A DNA stretch of 64,000 nt, taken from positions 41,151,930 through 41,215,929 of the forward strand of contig NC_133472.1 of NCBI RefSeq assembly GCF_025370935.1, given 5' to 3'. Made by a program: the position numbers and the translations under genes. Positions within the stretch are counted from its first letter, which is position 1; each line of letters begins with the position of its first letter. Shown here in pieces: positions 31,438-42,720 of the stretch. This stretch comes from Choristoneura fumiferana. Its lineage: Eukaryota; Arthropoda; Insecta; Lepidoptera; Tortricidae. The notes beneath the pieces are model-generated. The model was not told where the DNA came from, made no database searches, and saw nothing but the letters and a program-made list of their open reading frames with translations.

Positions 31438-34400
31438 ATGATTTTCAATGCACAGACCCAAGGATCTACGAAAAATCTGGATACTTTCATTGTGCACAAC
31501 ACAAGCAATACCGAGATCTCAAAGAATGCAATAGTCAAAGAATTGAGTAAGTATGGCCTACCTACTTACCTATAAACCTTCGTAATTAAAAAAAACCGGT
31601 CAAGTGCGAGCCGAGGCGTCTTTAGCCCATGTAGCGCCCGCGTGCAATTATAGCTTTAACGCCATCTATACTTTAGACTTTTAGGTATTTAAAAGAATGT
31701 AAACAAACGGGAGCTGTCAAAAATGACAGATCCAGAGATTGTGAACCTTTATGACGAGAATAAAAATCGAAAATGTCGCAAGCACTGCATAGGTACCTAC
31801 GCTGTTGGACTTCTTATAATGATTCGATTGTTGAATAATCAATAATTAATCTATCTATATCCTATCTACTAATCCACCACCACAATACCACCCAAGTCAA
31901 TATAATCAAGGCTAAAATTGGATAGGTATAGGTAGAGTCATTCACGATGACGCCTGTCGTGGTTCTTATTATAATGTCAATAATGTCTAATTTAAACAAA
32001 ATCACGCGTCTTCGTGGATGGCACTAGGTATACAAATTGCCGCGGCCGGCGCCCCTAACGCACTAGTAAAGATGCCTCTGAGTGCGAGTCGGACTACTGC
32101 ACTTAGGTTTCCGTACCAATTTGTCGATAGATATCTTTGAATGACCAGTGTTAGCCGAGCCCTTTAAAGCTACTTTCGTACCAAGTTTCAAGTATCTAGA
32201 ATAACTTGAAGATATATCGTCCCAATAGGTTTTTATTGACATTGAAACATCTCTACTAACAAGTACAACAGTAGAACAAATTGAATCGTGACCCAGGGTG
32301 GAACCTTTTCATAATCAATTTCACTATGATTTCCTAGATAAAAGTATGAGATGTCAATATGACATTAGTAGCCCAAAGGTTCCACCCTGGGTCATTCAAT
32401 TTTGTTCGACTGTACTTAGCAATTTGATTTTTTGGATACCTGATCTGAATATTTTATACTAATTCCAGCTGAATAAGAACTTTGTGACAAGCAAAACATT
32501 GTCGTTTGGCATTAGTGTTGTGAGGTCTGTTCGCTGTTACAGTCTTACTTGCGATTGGATCATTTAGTCAAAGTGACTAATCAATCACAAACGTGCTTAG
32601 ATCAAACGTGACATAAATGCAAAGTTGTCAACCAGACCTCACGATATTAGCACTATTCAGCCTGTCATAGAAACTGTCATTGGCTGCACGTTAATTTCAG
32701 GCAATTACAAAACAAAATGCATCACCTGCAAGGGCATAATAAAACGTGTCCGAACCTTGCTTGAAGAGATCAAAACCATCCGAAAAAACGAGATCTATGC
32801 GATATGCGACCATTGCAAACGTACAAGCGTAAAATGCAAGCGGTGTGAATACATTCTTGGAAAATATAAAGAGAGTATGACGGAAGAGCGGGAGCAACTC
32901 TTCAGACAATGGCTATCGAAAGTGAAACAGTTGCTTGAAACCATATGTCAAGGCAATATATGCCGGTACAGGCTGTGCCAGGAATCTTCTGATGCTGCAG
33001 AATTGGATAAGCTCATGATGGAGTTAAACTCTCCAATGCTGAGCCAACGCCAGCTCGAGATTGGAGCGTTTCCTCCAATGGAATTCCAGGAGAACTTGGC
33101 ACAAAGCAAGGACATGCTTCAAGAGCTAATCCAGAAACTAAAGTACGAGAGTTATACGCAACGGTATTCTTCTGATGATAACCTGTTGATGCCGGTCGCA
33201 GATACTGGGTGTATCTGCAAGCTTCTGATGGATAGGAAGATGGAGCAGCGCAAGGTTTTGGAGCCGCTCACACATCAGGTTTTTTTTTTGTTTAAACGCC
33301 TGCTGTCTGGTAGCAGAACTATTTTAATAAGAGCAAGAGATATGTCATGCGTGTAAAAGAGCAAGGCTATCCGGCTAACAACATTTCGATTCCCTTCCTC
33401 TTATTATTAAATAAGGGTTTCTTTACAGGCGAAATATCGCTAGATGGAAGTCTGTTCCTTCCTGATCTGGTAGCTTTGCAAGTTAGGTACTTCCTATTCG
33501 TTTACTTGATGATAGATAAAATTATCGTCCTGTCGTGCTAAAGCACAGGGCTCACATTACAGTAGGGTGTACTGTTCATTGAACGTTCTTCCAGTTGGCA
33601 CTTCGTTTCTTGAAATTAATGGACTAACATGGGAATTTTACAAAATCGTCTGAGCGAAATTTCAACATTCTTATGTTCAAGAATTTTGAACTTGGTGTCA
33701 CGAGTTTTCATTTCAGAAATATAATTACTTATATTCAAATGAGTTTTTAATCTATTATTTTCATCAACGTCAATTTTTTCTCACTAAACATAGCAGTAAC
33801 TTGTAGGTATAGCTATACAATGTTTAAATATTTTTTTGGAACATAATCAATACATTAAGTTATTAGTCTAACAAAAGTGTCAATTATAGGATGCTGAACC
33901 GCCAAAATTAATTAAAGCTCCCTCCAAAACCGACTTAGTCGAACAAAAGGAAGCTAAATTCAAGGAACATAGAGCAGTAGAAAAAGATAAGCCAAAAAGT
34001 TCAACCACAGAAAGGTCAGTAAGAGAAAAAAGTACTAAGGCAAGAAAAGGTAGTTCAACGACAGTAAGATCAGAGACTGAAAAAAGTACTAAAGCAAGGA
34101 AAGATAGTTCATCCGAAATGACATCAGTTACAGACAAAGAAAATAAACCAGCCAAAGAAAAAAAGCCAAAAAAAGTTTTACATAGTGCAGAAAGTGAGCT
34201 TATGAAAAAACTGGTTGCTCAAAGAGCAAAGAATAAAGAAAAAGCAGAAAAACCGCCAAAGGAGACTAAAACAAAGTTACCGTCATTCGGAGAACTTCCC
34301 AAATTAAGAACACTTAAGAGGAGAGAATTGGTTGAGGAGTTTTCTGACAGCATTCTAGAGTGCGATGAGGAAATAATTAGGAGTCCAAGCGAAATGATCA

Positions 34401-37400
34401 CAGGCCAGAAAATAGTTTCTTTTCGGGAACATCATGAACTTGAAAAAACTGAATCGATTCAGCCACTACTGTTCAAAGTGGAGGCTGATTGTCCGCCCTC
34501 TGTTGTAAAACAAGAATCTCTATCAATCACTACACAAATAAATAGAACAGCCTTCAGGAAGAAAAGTGCTATTGAAGTAAGTTCATATGAACTACTTTAT
34601 TTACTTTTTGAAAGTATTCAAAACAAGTACCTGATGTTAAGGCACTCGTGCAATTATAACGTTTTTATTAAAACGCTTGGTATGTATACTATTGCATAGT
34701 AAGAATTATTTGTAAACAATGTATAAGTACCTATTTATTATACTTACTATCAACATCAGTAGTAGAAATATGGTTTTGAATTTTTTTTTGAGAAAGTGGA
34801 CTGATTTCTGTTTTGATAATACGTGCGTCCGCGCTCAGACGTTTGACTTGTTTCTAATTTGACTGTAGTGTTTTGTTAGTTGTGTTCCACGAACAAATAA
34901 TAATATTTATTCGTAGGTTGTGTTGTGTTCGTTTATGAACTTTATGATTATTGATTATGTTTGACTTAACAGGACCGATCAGGCGTTATAAGATACAGAC
35001 TGTCAGATAGACAGTTTATTGACAAAGGATGGACTCAGTTACCAAGCACCAAGATAATGCGACGGGTAAATCTCAGTTAAGACCTGCAAGAAAAATTGTA
35101 CAAGTTGCCTTACCTACATTGTGAGCTCGTAAAGCGAACGAGTTTGAAATTGTCATTGGAGTACTTATGTGCCAAAGGAAACTTTCCAAAATTGCGGAAT
35201 TTTTCATATTGGAAATTTTTGGAAACTTCTCACAACTTTATTACGGGGGTTGAAACTTGCCGTTTCTTAAATTTAAACTTCCTATATTTCTTGTGAAAAT
35301 TTCCAGAAATTTCCGAGAACTTTCCCAACTTTGGGGAAACTTTCTGAAACTTGGACATCTGTAACTACATTCAAGCACCGCAATGTACTTCAGGCGACGA
35401 GGGTTTAGACGACCAGATGGCCTAGTGGTTAGAGAACCTGACTACGAAGTCAGTCCCAGGTTCGATTCCCGTGTCGGGGCAGATATTTGTATGAAAAATA
35501 CGAATGTTTGTTCTCGGGTCTTGGGTGTTTACCTATGTATTTAAGTATGTATCTATCTATATAATTACATTTATCCGTTGCTTAGTACCTACCAAAAACC
35601 ATTTTATTTGCCCTGATACTTGAGTTATTTTGTGATTAACTGTTAAATTATATTGTTGATTGCTTTGAAACAGATTGGCTAAAAAAAAGGCAGAACGGCG
35701 TTTTGACAATTCGTAAAAACTGCGTCAATCCATTGGTGGTGTCAAATACCATTCTATTTGTTGTTTAAGGAACTGGTTCATCAAAAACTTTTTTTTAACT
35801 GAGCTTAGGTTTAAAGTTTTTCTGAAATTCTAGATGAACGTTTACAAAATGTTGCCAGTCAGCAACAACTGGTTCACCCGTAACCGCTACAGAGGGACTC
35901 TGTATTACAATTCTGGAGAGAAATTGGCTGTGATAGAAGAGGACGGACAAGGCAAGTGGCTCTACAAGAACGGGATGGTTGCGTTACAGTATTATAATGC
36001 AGAAGGTGAGATTTAATAATTATTAGTATCTTCTCACTAGGACTAGACCCATAACAACAAGTTATATCTAATGAGAAAAATATTCTCTTCAGATCCATTT
36101 GTAGCGACTACAAGTAAAGATGTATCAAATGATAATTATCATCTCATTATATCCACGGTCGAAGAAGAAAGATCTAGTTGGAAAATAAAATCTCAGTAAA
36201 TCCACAATGCATCTGAGTAGAAGGAGATTTTGATCCTTTGCCGAAGGAAGATGTAGAAATATAAATAAATAGCACCTAATAGAAATATCGTAACTACTTT
36301 TAAAAAAGCTGGTAACTTAATATCGATAATTTTTCTGAGTGAACTTTATGAATATTATTTGAAGGATCGATTTTATTGACGTACCTATTGATTTGAGATA
36401 CGAGATTTTTTTAAAGTAGTGACGATATTTAGTCGCCGAAAAACAGTGCAACTTTTTACTCGACTACGGCAAAGCCAAAGGAAGAGTATCACCAAATATG
36501 ATGCCCGTAAATATTCTTGTCGGAAATTATTATAGACAGCCTTCAGGAGGAATGCCGTAGTCGCATGCCACCATAAAATTAATTGTTTTGTAAGTAAGCC
36601 TAAGAAAGGTGGCATGCAACCAGGGCTCTCCTCCTGATGTCGGTGTAAAAGAATTTCGGACAAGAATATTTTCTTGCTTGATTGAGTCAGGTGTTACTTT
36701 GCGGAGGTTCATACCTGTGGTCACGGCAGAGCAAATTAATTGCGTATAGTTCTTGAACATTTTCTAATTTCATACTTTAAGCTAAGCGTTTTTTTTTCTG
36801 TAGTCGAGTTTCAGTTTTTTTATACGTATTTTTTGATTAGTCTACACCCTTTACTAATCTTAGGTTGTTATCTTACAGAAATATTCGTACAGAAGAGATG
36901 CGTGATATATAGTTACGACGCTTGCATAAAAAAAACTAAAAGCCAAACGGTATTGGCTTGTTTTGACTACCTCGGAAACGGTGTTGTCTACGACTGTCAA
37001 GGGAACGAAAGGTTTGTGCCCCGGTTCGATTCTATACACATAACTGAGCTTCGTTTGCAACATTTTAAAAATATGATCACTTGTTAATTTTTGTTTTCAT
37101 ACAGATTCATTGTAATTTTCAATGGATGCGGTACATTACCTATAAGATGTCAAATAAATGACGAAAATTAAAGCCTCCCCCCCTGTAATATAATATAACA
37201 CCGCTATGTCCTATAGGTACTTCCACTGATTTAACGATTAAACTTTGAGGATCAATAATTATCTAAATTCAAGTTATTTGAAAATGTTACAAAACAAAAG
37301 TAGTAGCTTAGTAATGCGAGTGGGATCGAACCGTGAATTTAAAGCCATGGTCAGAGACACGTTACCCTGCAGGGCTACTACGAAACTGGAAACTCGAAGT

Positions 37401-40273
37401 TCGTATCGTACCGTCCCTCTCGCTCTCGTGTTAAATAGTATAAGTGTCAGAGGGACCGCACGACACAAACTTCGAGTTTCGAGTTTCGTAGTAGCCCAGC
37501 TGCTTGTGGGAGTGTTGCGCATGTGTGTGTTGCGCGCCGCCGCATCGCCGGGACTAGCATTCAATTCAAAGGCTGCTACTCAGACAGCAACTAATCAGAA
37601 TATGCGGAATGAATTGCTGAGAGTCGAAATTCCACACATTACTCTCTCAGAGCTGCGTACAGCTGTAAAGAACCTTAAAGCTTCGTCCGCTAGTGGCCCA
37701 GACAATATTCCCCCTTTCTTGGCTAAGGATTGCATGGCGGTACTCGAAGAGCCATTACTCTATATTTTTAATCTTTCACTAAAGCTGGAGATATATCCTG
37801 CCAAATGGAAAGTTTCAAGAGTAACACCAATTCCCAAAGATACAAAATCAAATGACGTACTTACCCACAGACCAATAGCAATTCTATCCGTTTTTGGCAA
37901 ACTCTTTGAAAGTGTTTTAAATACTTGCATTATTAAGCAAATGGGCAATAGGTTAAATGATGCCCAGCATGGGTTCCGTAGCGCTAGATCAACTGCCACT
38001 AATCGTGTGTGCTTTTTTGACTATTCGTTGGAACATATGGACACGCACCGTCAAGTGGACGTCGTATATTTTGATTTTAAAAAGGCCTTTGACCTGGTGG
38101 ACAATGACGTACTGCTGCATAAATTTTCAGCTTTTGGATTTACTCCAAAACTACTTTCCTTTTTTGCTAATTACCTTAGAGATCGTCGGCAGTACGTGCA
38201 AATGTCTAATTTCCGGTCTAGCGATTATTTCACCCGTTCTGGCGTAAGTCAGGGGAGTAATTTGGGACCAACGCAATTTGTGATAATGGTAGATGATCTC
38301 TGCACAAATATTACAGGGGCGCAATCGCTACTGTTTGCGGACGACCTTAAGGTAATGTCACCTATTAACAGCTTATCTGACTGTGAATTACTTCAAAGAG
38401 TTGTCGATCAGGTGGCTCAATGGAGTGCAGCGAATAAGTTGCAGCTTAACGTCGCGAAATGCAAAAGCATCACATTTACAAGATCTAGTGATCCCGTGCT
38501 GGCGGACTATAGTTTGTCGGGCACAACTCTGGATCGTGTTTCCTCAATCCGAGACCTGGGCCTTGGGCTGGATGTCAGACTGGACATGCGTGATCATGTC
38601 GTTAATATTTGTAAGAGTGCCAATAAAATGCTCGGCTTCATAATAAGAACAGCTTCTGAATTCAGAAATGTTAAAGTAGCTATACTCCTGTATAATGCGT
38701 ACGTAAGAAGCAAACTGGAATATAACGCAGTTGTGTGGGATCCCCGAGAGAGGAAATATGCTTTAATGTTAGAAAGAGTGCAGCGTAAATTTGCTCGGTT
38801 TATCTATAAAAAATATTATGGATATTATCCTACTCTATATCCATCTTTGTTTGTTGCCGGTATGGTCGGGTTGGAAACGCTGGAATTGAGACGTAAGTTT
38901 GCAACGCTCACTCATTACTGTTCACTTTTGCGTCATAAGGTGGACAATCCGGTGGTATTAGGCAAATTGCATTTATTTGTGCCAGACAAATATATAAGTG
39001 CGGCAACTCGCAAAGGGAGGCGTCCACGCAATCTTTTCACCCTGGTGAACAGAACTAGGACCCTGCAAGCGGGCAATGCACCTACCGCTAGGGCTGTTGC
39101 GTTGATAAACGAGTTCCTCGCACAGATCCGGGAGGCCGACGTATTTGCAGATAGCTGGCCAACCCTCCTATGTAAATTCAGCCGCTTTTTAAATAGTCGT
39201 AAGCCTCTAGTGTAAGTTTATCTTTATATTTTTCATCTGTATTTTCTAGTTATAAGTTTACTCGCTTGTGAACGTTTTGGTTTTTACTGTTAGTCCACAA
39301 GATAATCTTTTTTTATAAATAAATAAATAAATAAATTAATTCCCATCTGCTCTAGCACGAACAGATCACATCATAGTAATATATGATTATATATGTGAAA
39401 CCTTTATGAAAATCTCATTAAAATCCATTGCGAAGTTTAAAATATCTAAGTGTACAGTCGAGTTCATAAACTGTACGATATATAGTAGCCTTCTCTAATT
39501 GAATCCGGTAGGGTTGAACCAGCTTACGTCTCTCTCTCAAACTACTGTATAGCGGCCGTGTTATATTCGAATCCCATTGAGGATTCGACTCTTTTGAATC
39601 TTTAGGTACCTACCCATCGCTACTTAGTAAGGTTCTTAAATTTTGCTTTACAACATTCTAACGCATAATTGTTGACTTCTGCAGGCTAAAATACAATCAA
39701 ACTGAAGGCCATCTGATCGACAAGAAGATAGGTCCACCAGGTTTTTGGAAGTGGCACTCCTTAAACGACCCGCCCGTCCTCCATAAAGCATTCATAGACA
39801 CGTACTCCGAAGATAGAACGGCTGTCGAACCAAAAACCAAAGTCAAAGTTGAAGACGATCAAGAGATAACTGGAGATGAAGCTAATGATGCAATGTTAGC
39901 TATTGAATTCGATAATTTCGTTAGAGAAAAAGCTGATAAACTCCTGCAAACGTTCAAGCCTTTCCAGATAAGAATGAAGACAGTTAAGATAAACGATTAT
40001 TTTTCTTTAAGAGTGATGGATCAAGCTAATATCTATTTGCTTTACAGAGATGGTGCGTTGACTTTAAAGTTGAATTTAGGGATGTTGTTGCAAAGTAAAG
40101 AGATTATTGATTCGGATTGTGCGGAGCTTAGTTGTGTGGGGACTCCTTACGATAGACGTCCCGCTCGATCAGCGAGTGTTCAAAAGCTGCAAGGTATCGT
40201 TTTGGCCGCTAAAGGGAAAAAGCAAAATTGTGATCATTGCTTTACACCAGAGGATGATACTACGGCAAGCTAA
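31438..40273 (+). CDS. FAM194-domain protein (glutamate-rich protein 6-like), 7 exons
   Basis: The exons are 31438-31546, 32701-33278, 33890-34576, 34973-35065, 35834-36005, 36879-37011 and 39685-40273. Phases match at every junction (1, 0, 0, 0, 1, 2), total 2361 nt, 786 residues. Residues 37-229 are cysteine-rich (TKCITCKG, ICDHCKR, KCKRCEY), perhaps metal-binding. Residues 230-458 are Lys/Ser/Glu-rich and probably disordered. Residues 490-650 match the FAM194 layout: YYNSGEKLAVI, then MVALQYYNAEG, LACFDYLGNGVVYD, and YNQTEGHLIDKK followed by GFWKWH. The ERICH6 family is testis- and cilium-associated in mammals, but its biochemical function is not known. The weakest donor is after 33278 (GTTTTT). 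The first exon rests on phase, a good GTAAGT donor and a start codon in AAAATG context. Intron 6 contains a jockey-type LINE in the same orientation. Confidence 0.75.
31611..32080. mobile_element. hAT-type nonautonomous element (470 bp) with 8-bp target duplication
   Basis: Imperfect terminal inverted repeats CCGAGGCGTCTTTA and TAAAGATGCCTCTG bound the element. AGTGCGAG is directly repeated on both sides (31603-31610 and 32081-32088). The flanks are the AAACCGGTCAAGTGCGAG / TCGGAC repeat whose related copy at 47044 is uninterrupted at this point, giving a natural empty site. A copy of the 95-bp CATTCACGATGACGC repeat is nested at 31936-32030. It lies in intron 1 of the ERICH6-like gene. Confidence 0.88.
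32264..32414. mobile_element. ACCCAGGGTGGAACC hairpin MITE, copy A
   Basis: TGACCCAGGGTGGAACCTTT and AAAGGTTCCACCCTGGGTCA are exact complements. Outer arms GAACAAATTGAAT and ATTCAATTTTGTTC extend the stem to terminal TACA/TGTA. A second copy is at 41816-41955 and a partial one at about 45775. It lies in intron 1 of the ERICH6-like gene. Confidence 0.75.
35166..35370. repeat. GGAAACTTTCC interspersed repeat, copy B
   Basis: This shares with 13967-14140 the start GTGCCAAAGGAAACTTTCC, the central GGTTGAAACTTGCCGTTTC block and CCTATATTTCTTGTGAAAA. This copy is some 30 bp longer, with an extra GGAAATTTTTGGAAACTTC segment. It sits in intron 4 of the ERICH6-like gene. Confidence 0.6.
35411..35562 (+). 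mobile_element. tRNA-derived SINE
   Basis: TGGCCTAGTGGTTAGAGAAC and GGTTCGATTCCCGTGTCGGG are A- and B-box regions at tRNA-like spacing. They are followed by CAGATATTTGTATG and TGTTCTCGGGTCTTGGGTG. It is the same family as 20500-20640 (opposite strand). The fold lacks a proper acceptor stem, so it is not a tRNA gene. Confidence 0.75.
36093..36199 (+). other. Possible alternative terminal exon of the ERICH6-like gene
   Basis: After a good acceptor (ATATTCTCTTCAG, ending 36092), the sequence continues the phase left by exon 5 (phase 1). It encodes DPFVATTSKDVSNDNYHLII and STVEEERSSWKIKSQ, then TAA at 36197-36199. Use of this exon instead of the one at 36879 would end the protein before the conserved GNGVVYD part of the FAM194 domain. 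Phase agreement could be chance, about one in three, but 35 codons without a stop in AT-rich intron sequence is suggestive. Confidence 0.3.
37372..37497. mobile_element. GGGCTACTACG-family MITE (well preserved)
   Basis: GGGCTACTACGAAACTGGAA and GAGTTTCGAGTTTCGTAGT, then AGCCC, are the arms; CTCGCTCTCGTGTTAAATAG and GTGTCAGAGGGACCGCACGA form the middle. It lies immediately upstream of the jockey-type LINE. Its in-frame translation extends that element's reading frame to 37245, but those codons do not belong to the LINE. Confidence 0.75.
37560..39342 (+). mobile_element. 5'-truncated jockey-type LINE with open reverse transcriptase frame
   Basis: An uninterrupted frame ends in TAA at 39215 (open from 37245, but the LINE-derived part starts near 37560). 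It encodes a non-LTR reverse transcriptase. The fingers have ASGPDNIPPFL and HRPIAILSVFGKLFE; the thumbward motif is AQHGFRSARST. Catalytic box A is YFDFKKAFDLVD, GVSQGSNLGP is the template-grip motif, and the FADD catalytic box is at 38334-38345. Conserved C-terminal segments are SKLEYNAVVWDP and LERVQRKFARF. The endonuclease and ORF1 are missing, so the copy cannot move itself. The 3' end has an AAAT-repeat tail at 39316-39337. It is inserted sense-wise in intron 6 of the ERICH6-like gene. The lack of stops or frameshifts indicates a recent insertion. Confidence 0.88.
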
Positions 40274-40723
40274 TTGTAAGATTTAACTTAAGATTACTGT
40301 AGAGGAGGAAAGAATCTCATGACGACTACAAACCGGAAGATGAGGCATTTCCCATAAGCACCAAATCAGGATCTGATGATGACCATTTTTATCTTCTCCG
40401 GTTGACTTAAGTAATGCTATAAGGTAACGTTAAGGTGGCTTGTCACGGTCAGCTAGGCACTACAGCGCCAGTAGATGACGTTAGTGTGCAAATTCCACGT
40501 ATTTTTTTTTTTTTAGGAATGAAAATGTGGATATTTTTATAAAATAATGTACATACCATCAATAGCGTGAAATTTGTGATATATTCTACCAAGTTTCAGA
40601 TGTATTTTAATTTAGAAAATACTTTCACTTGATCGCTGCAATTTCGACTAGATATTTTTGCACACATGCTTGTAATTTGTTGTAAACAAAAGTCTTTGTT
40701 AATTTCACTGTCATTTTAAGAGA

Positions 40724-40805
40724 GCAGATTGGCCTAGTTAATGCATTAGGCTAGAGTTTACCCTACGCACAGCTTAGGAAGTTCGGGTTCAAACCCGTTG
40801 TAATA
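40724..40805 (+). mobile_element. Possible tRNA-like SINE head
   Basis: GATTGGCCTAGTTAATGCAT resembles an A box and GGGTTCAAACCCGTTG is a good B box, followed by T-rich sequence at 40810-40831. The spacing is tRNA-like but no cloverleaf forms. It is probably a SINE head inserted inside the large inverted repeat. Confidence 0.4.
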
Positions 40806-40971
40806 TTAAGGTTTTTTCTTTTTTTTTCTTTATAGTTATCCCAGTTAACGATGTTATTATTTTTTGAAATGTGTAGCTAACAATTTATAAGACCTAATTT
40901 AGACACAAATAAATCTAATCTATGAATATGCCAACTTACTACAGTACCTACTATGAGACTATAATTCCTCA

Positions 40972-41754
40972 GGGCCTGGACACATGTCGCCGGTACGGTG
41001 CCGTCTACGGTGTCACGGCGCGGCGCCGTCAAACGGCGTCGTGCCGAAACACGGTGCCGCGTACGGTGCCGTACACGGCGCCGCGAACGGCGTCGTACCA
41101 CGGCGCGGTGCCGTGTACGACGCCGTGCACGGTGCATCGCTTGGTAGTTTAATTTTATTTCTTACCTTATAGTTAATCCAAGCATTTCCAAAGGCTCAAC
41201 AGGTTTTCCGAATACGTATTGCTTTTGTATACGACTCGCTATCTTGGATAACAGTTCTTCAAAAGTTGATATGGAAATTCTAAAATAATCGTAAAATTTG
41301 TCATCCCCACATATTTTCAGTGCTTCATATTTTCTCTTAAAATGACCTCCATCATGGTTCATTAAAGACATGTATGGATTCACCCAATATCTTCGTTTCT
41401 GTTTTTTCTTCATTCGTCGTCTTAGCAGTAGGAGCAGGAGAATACGTTTTTCTTGGTCCATGTCAAGGCAAAAACCGTATACTTGTATATATTTAAAACG
41501 ACAATTGTTTTGTATATTTGAACCGATGGTTGTACTTGCGTGTTATGCGTTCAGCAGCAAAACGAAAACTAGTTAAACTACCAAGCGATGCACCGTGCAC
41601 GGCGTCGTACCACGGCACCGCGCCGTGGTACGACGCCGTTCGCGGCGCCGTGTACGGCACCGTACGCGGCACCGTGTTTAGGCACGACGCCGTTTGACGG
41701 CGCCGCGCCGTGACACCGTAGACGGCACCGTACCGGCGACATGTGCCCAGGCCC
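40972..41754. mobile_element. Deleted PIF/Harbinger element with palindrome-built TIRs
   Basis: The terminal inverted repeats of about 180 bp (40972-41153 and 41573-41754) start GGGCCTGGACACATGTCGCC and are nearly identical. Each is composed largely of variants of the self-complementary decamer ACGGCGCCGT (for example ACGGCGCGGTGCCGTGTACG). They are thus very GC-rich in an AT-rich region, and each arm can fold on itself as well as with its partner. The 420-bp interior encodes the start of a HARBI1-type transposase on the minus strand. The flanking trinucleotides are TCA (left) and TTA (right), near the TWA preference of the family but not an exact duplication. Confidence 0.85.
41162..41461 (-). 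pseudogene. HARBI1/ALP1-like transposase, N-terminal part only
   Basis: The 99 codons begin MDQEKRILLLLLLRRRMKKK and continue KRRYWVNPYMSLMNHDGGHF, YYDYF-type FYDYFRISISTFEELLSKIA and PVEPLEMLGLTIR before the stop. The RRYWV(N/H)P motif and the F...LL..I..I segment are typical of the N-terminus of PIF/Harbinger transposases. Those run to about 350-400 residues, with a DDE catalytic core that is wholly absent here. The frame ends where the family normally continues with (L)TLRYLATG. An internal deletion has joined this point to the left terminal repeat. Confidence 0.8.
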
Positions 41755-41815
41755 TTACAGCCACTCAAGGGTTGCTAAGTAGAGATCCCTTCGAGGATAA
41801 TTACGCCTTTACAAA

Positions 41816-41955
41816 GTCAAGGAAACCGAATCACGTACCAGGGTGGAACCTTTTCATATTCACTTTTGCTTTGATTTCTTTGGCAGATGTATGGGATATC
41901 AACATGACATTAGTAGCACATGGGTTCCAACGTGACTCAGTTTCCTTGACCGTAA
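41816..41955. mobile_element. ACCCAGGGTGGAACC hairpin MITE, copy B
   Basis: TCAAGGAAACCGAATCACGT with ACCAGGGTGGAACCTTTTCA at the left pairs with GGGTTCCAACGTGACTCAGT and TTCCTTGA at the right. The internal GACATTAGTAGC word also appears in copy A at 32264-32414. It is inserted just outside the Harbinger element. Confidence 0.65.
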
Positions 41956-42579
41956 CTCAACGTTTGTTTATTTATTTCTTACAATACAGTTTACAAACTA
42001 TGAGAAAATTAGTCATAATCATTATCCCTATACATACATACAGGCCTCCTCTCACAATGAGGGCTTGGGCATTATTTTCAACGCAGGCCCAGTGTGAATT
42101 GAAATATAATATAGCACACACCATCAATTATTTTGCTTCATCGAAAAACACGTGAAAATATGAAATTAGACTTGTTTATTTTTATTTCAAATTTAATTGG
42201 TTGGGTAGTAATCGAAGGCTCTATTGAACAACAAATAAAAACTCTATCACTAAGTCAGTTTTTATTATTTATTTATTTACATCAGTCAATTAAATTAGCC
42301 CACATACAACCACTGCTGAGTGCCTCTTGCATTTTCACGCCACTTTTCTAGTCTTGTGCCAGTCTCATACACAGCTTACCAGCCGACAATATATGTGTTG
42401 ACAGTGTTTTTCACTCTGTAATTAAATATTTTTTTATGAAAATAAAACATATTTTGAAGAAACACATTTTGTCAAATGAACTTTTCTCTGAACTCCAAAA
42501 TTACCGAGATAATATGAGGCTCAAAAGTTAGTCCGCTACTAAGAGGCTAGGTAGGTACTTGGAAATAAACTGTAAAAAA

Positions 42580-42720
42580 ATTCTGTAAAATGTCACTCTC
42601 TGACCCATAAAATATCTCTATGCCAAAAATCACGCCAACCCGTCGCTCCGTATTGACGTGAAAGACGGACAAACATACAAACAAACATATAAACTTTCGC
42701 ATTTATAATAATTAGTATGG
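42580..42720 (+). repeat. GAAAGACGGACAAAC LINE-tail repeat
   Basis: CCCATAAAATATCTCTATGC, ACCCGTCGCTCCG and TGACGTGAAAGACGGACAAA end in CTTTCGCATTTATAATAATT. The order matches the right-hand part of 26587-26763, so this is a 5'-truncated copy. Confidence 0.6.

Noticed and set aside
37245..37560. N-terminal extension of the reverse transcriptase
   Set aside because: The codons are the translation of intron sequence and of the GGGCTACTACG MITE; the LINE-like residues start only near 37560.
40877..41768. Arg-rich frames in the Harbinger terminal repeats
   Set aside because: They arise from the GC-rich palindromic decamers and occur in several frames of both arms.
41694..42155. 153-codon plus-strand frame
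   Set aside because: It starts in the Harbinger right terminal repeat, crosses the 41816 MITE and ends in a SINE-like fragment; a composite of repeats, not a gene.
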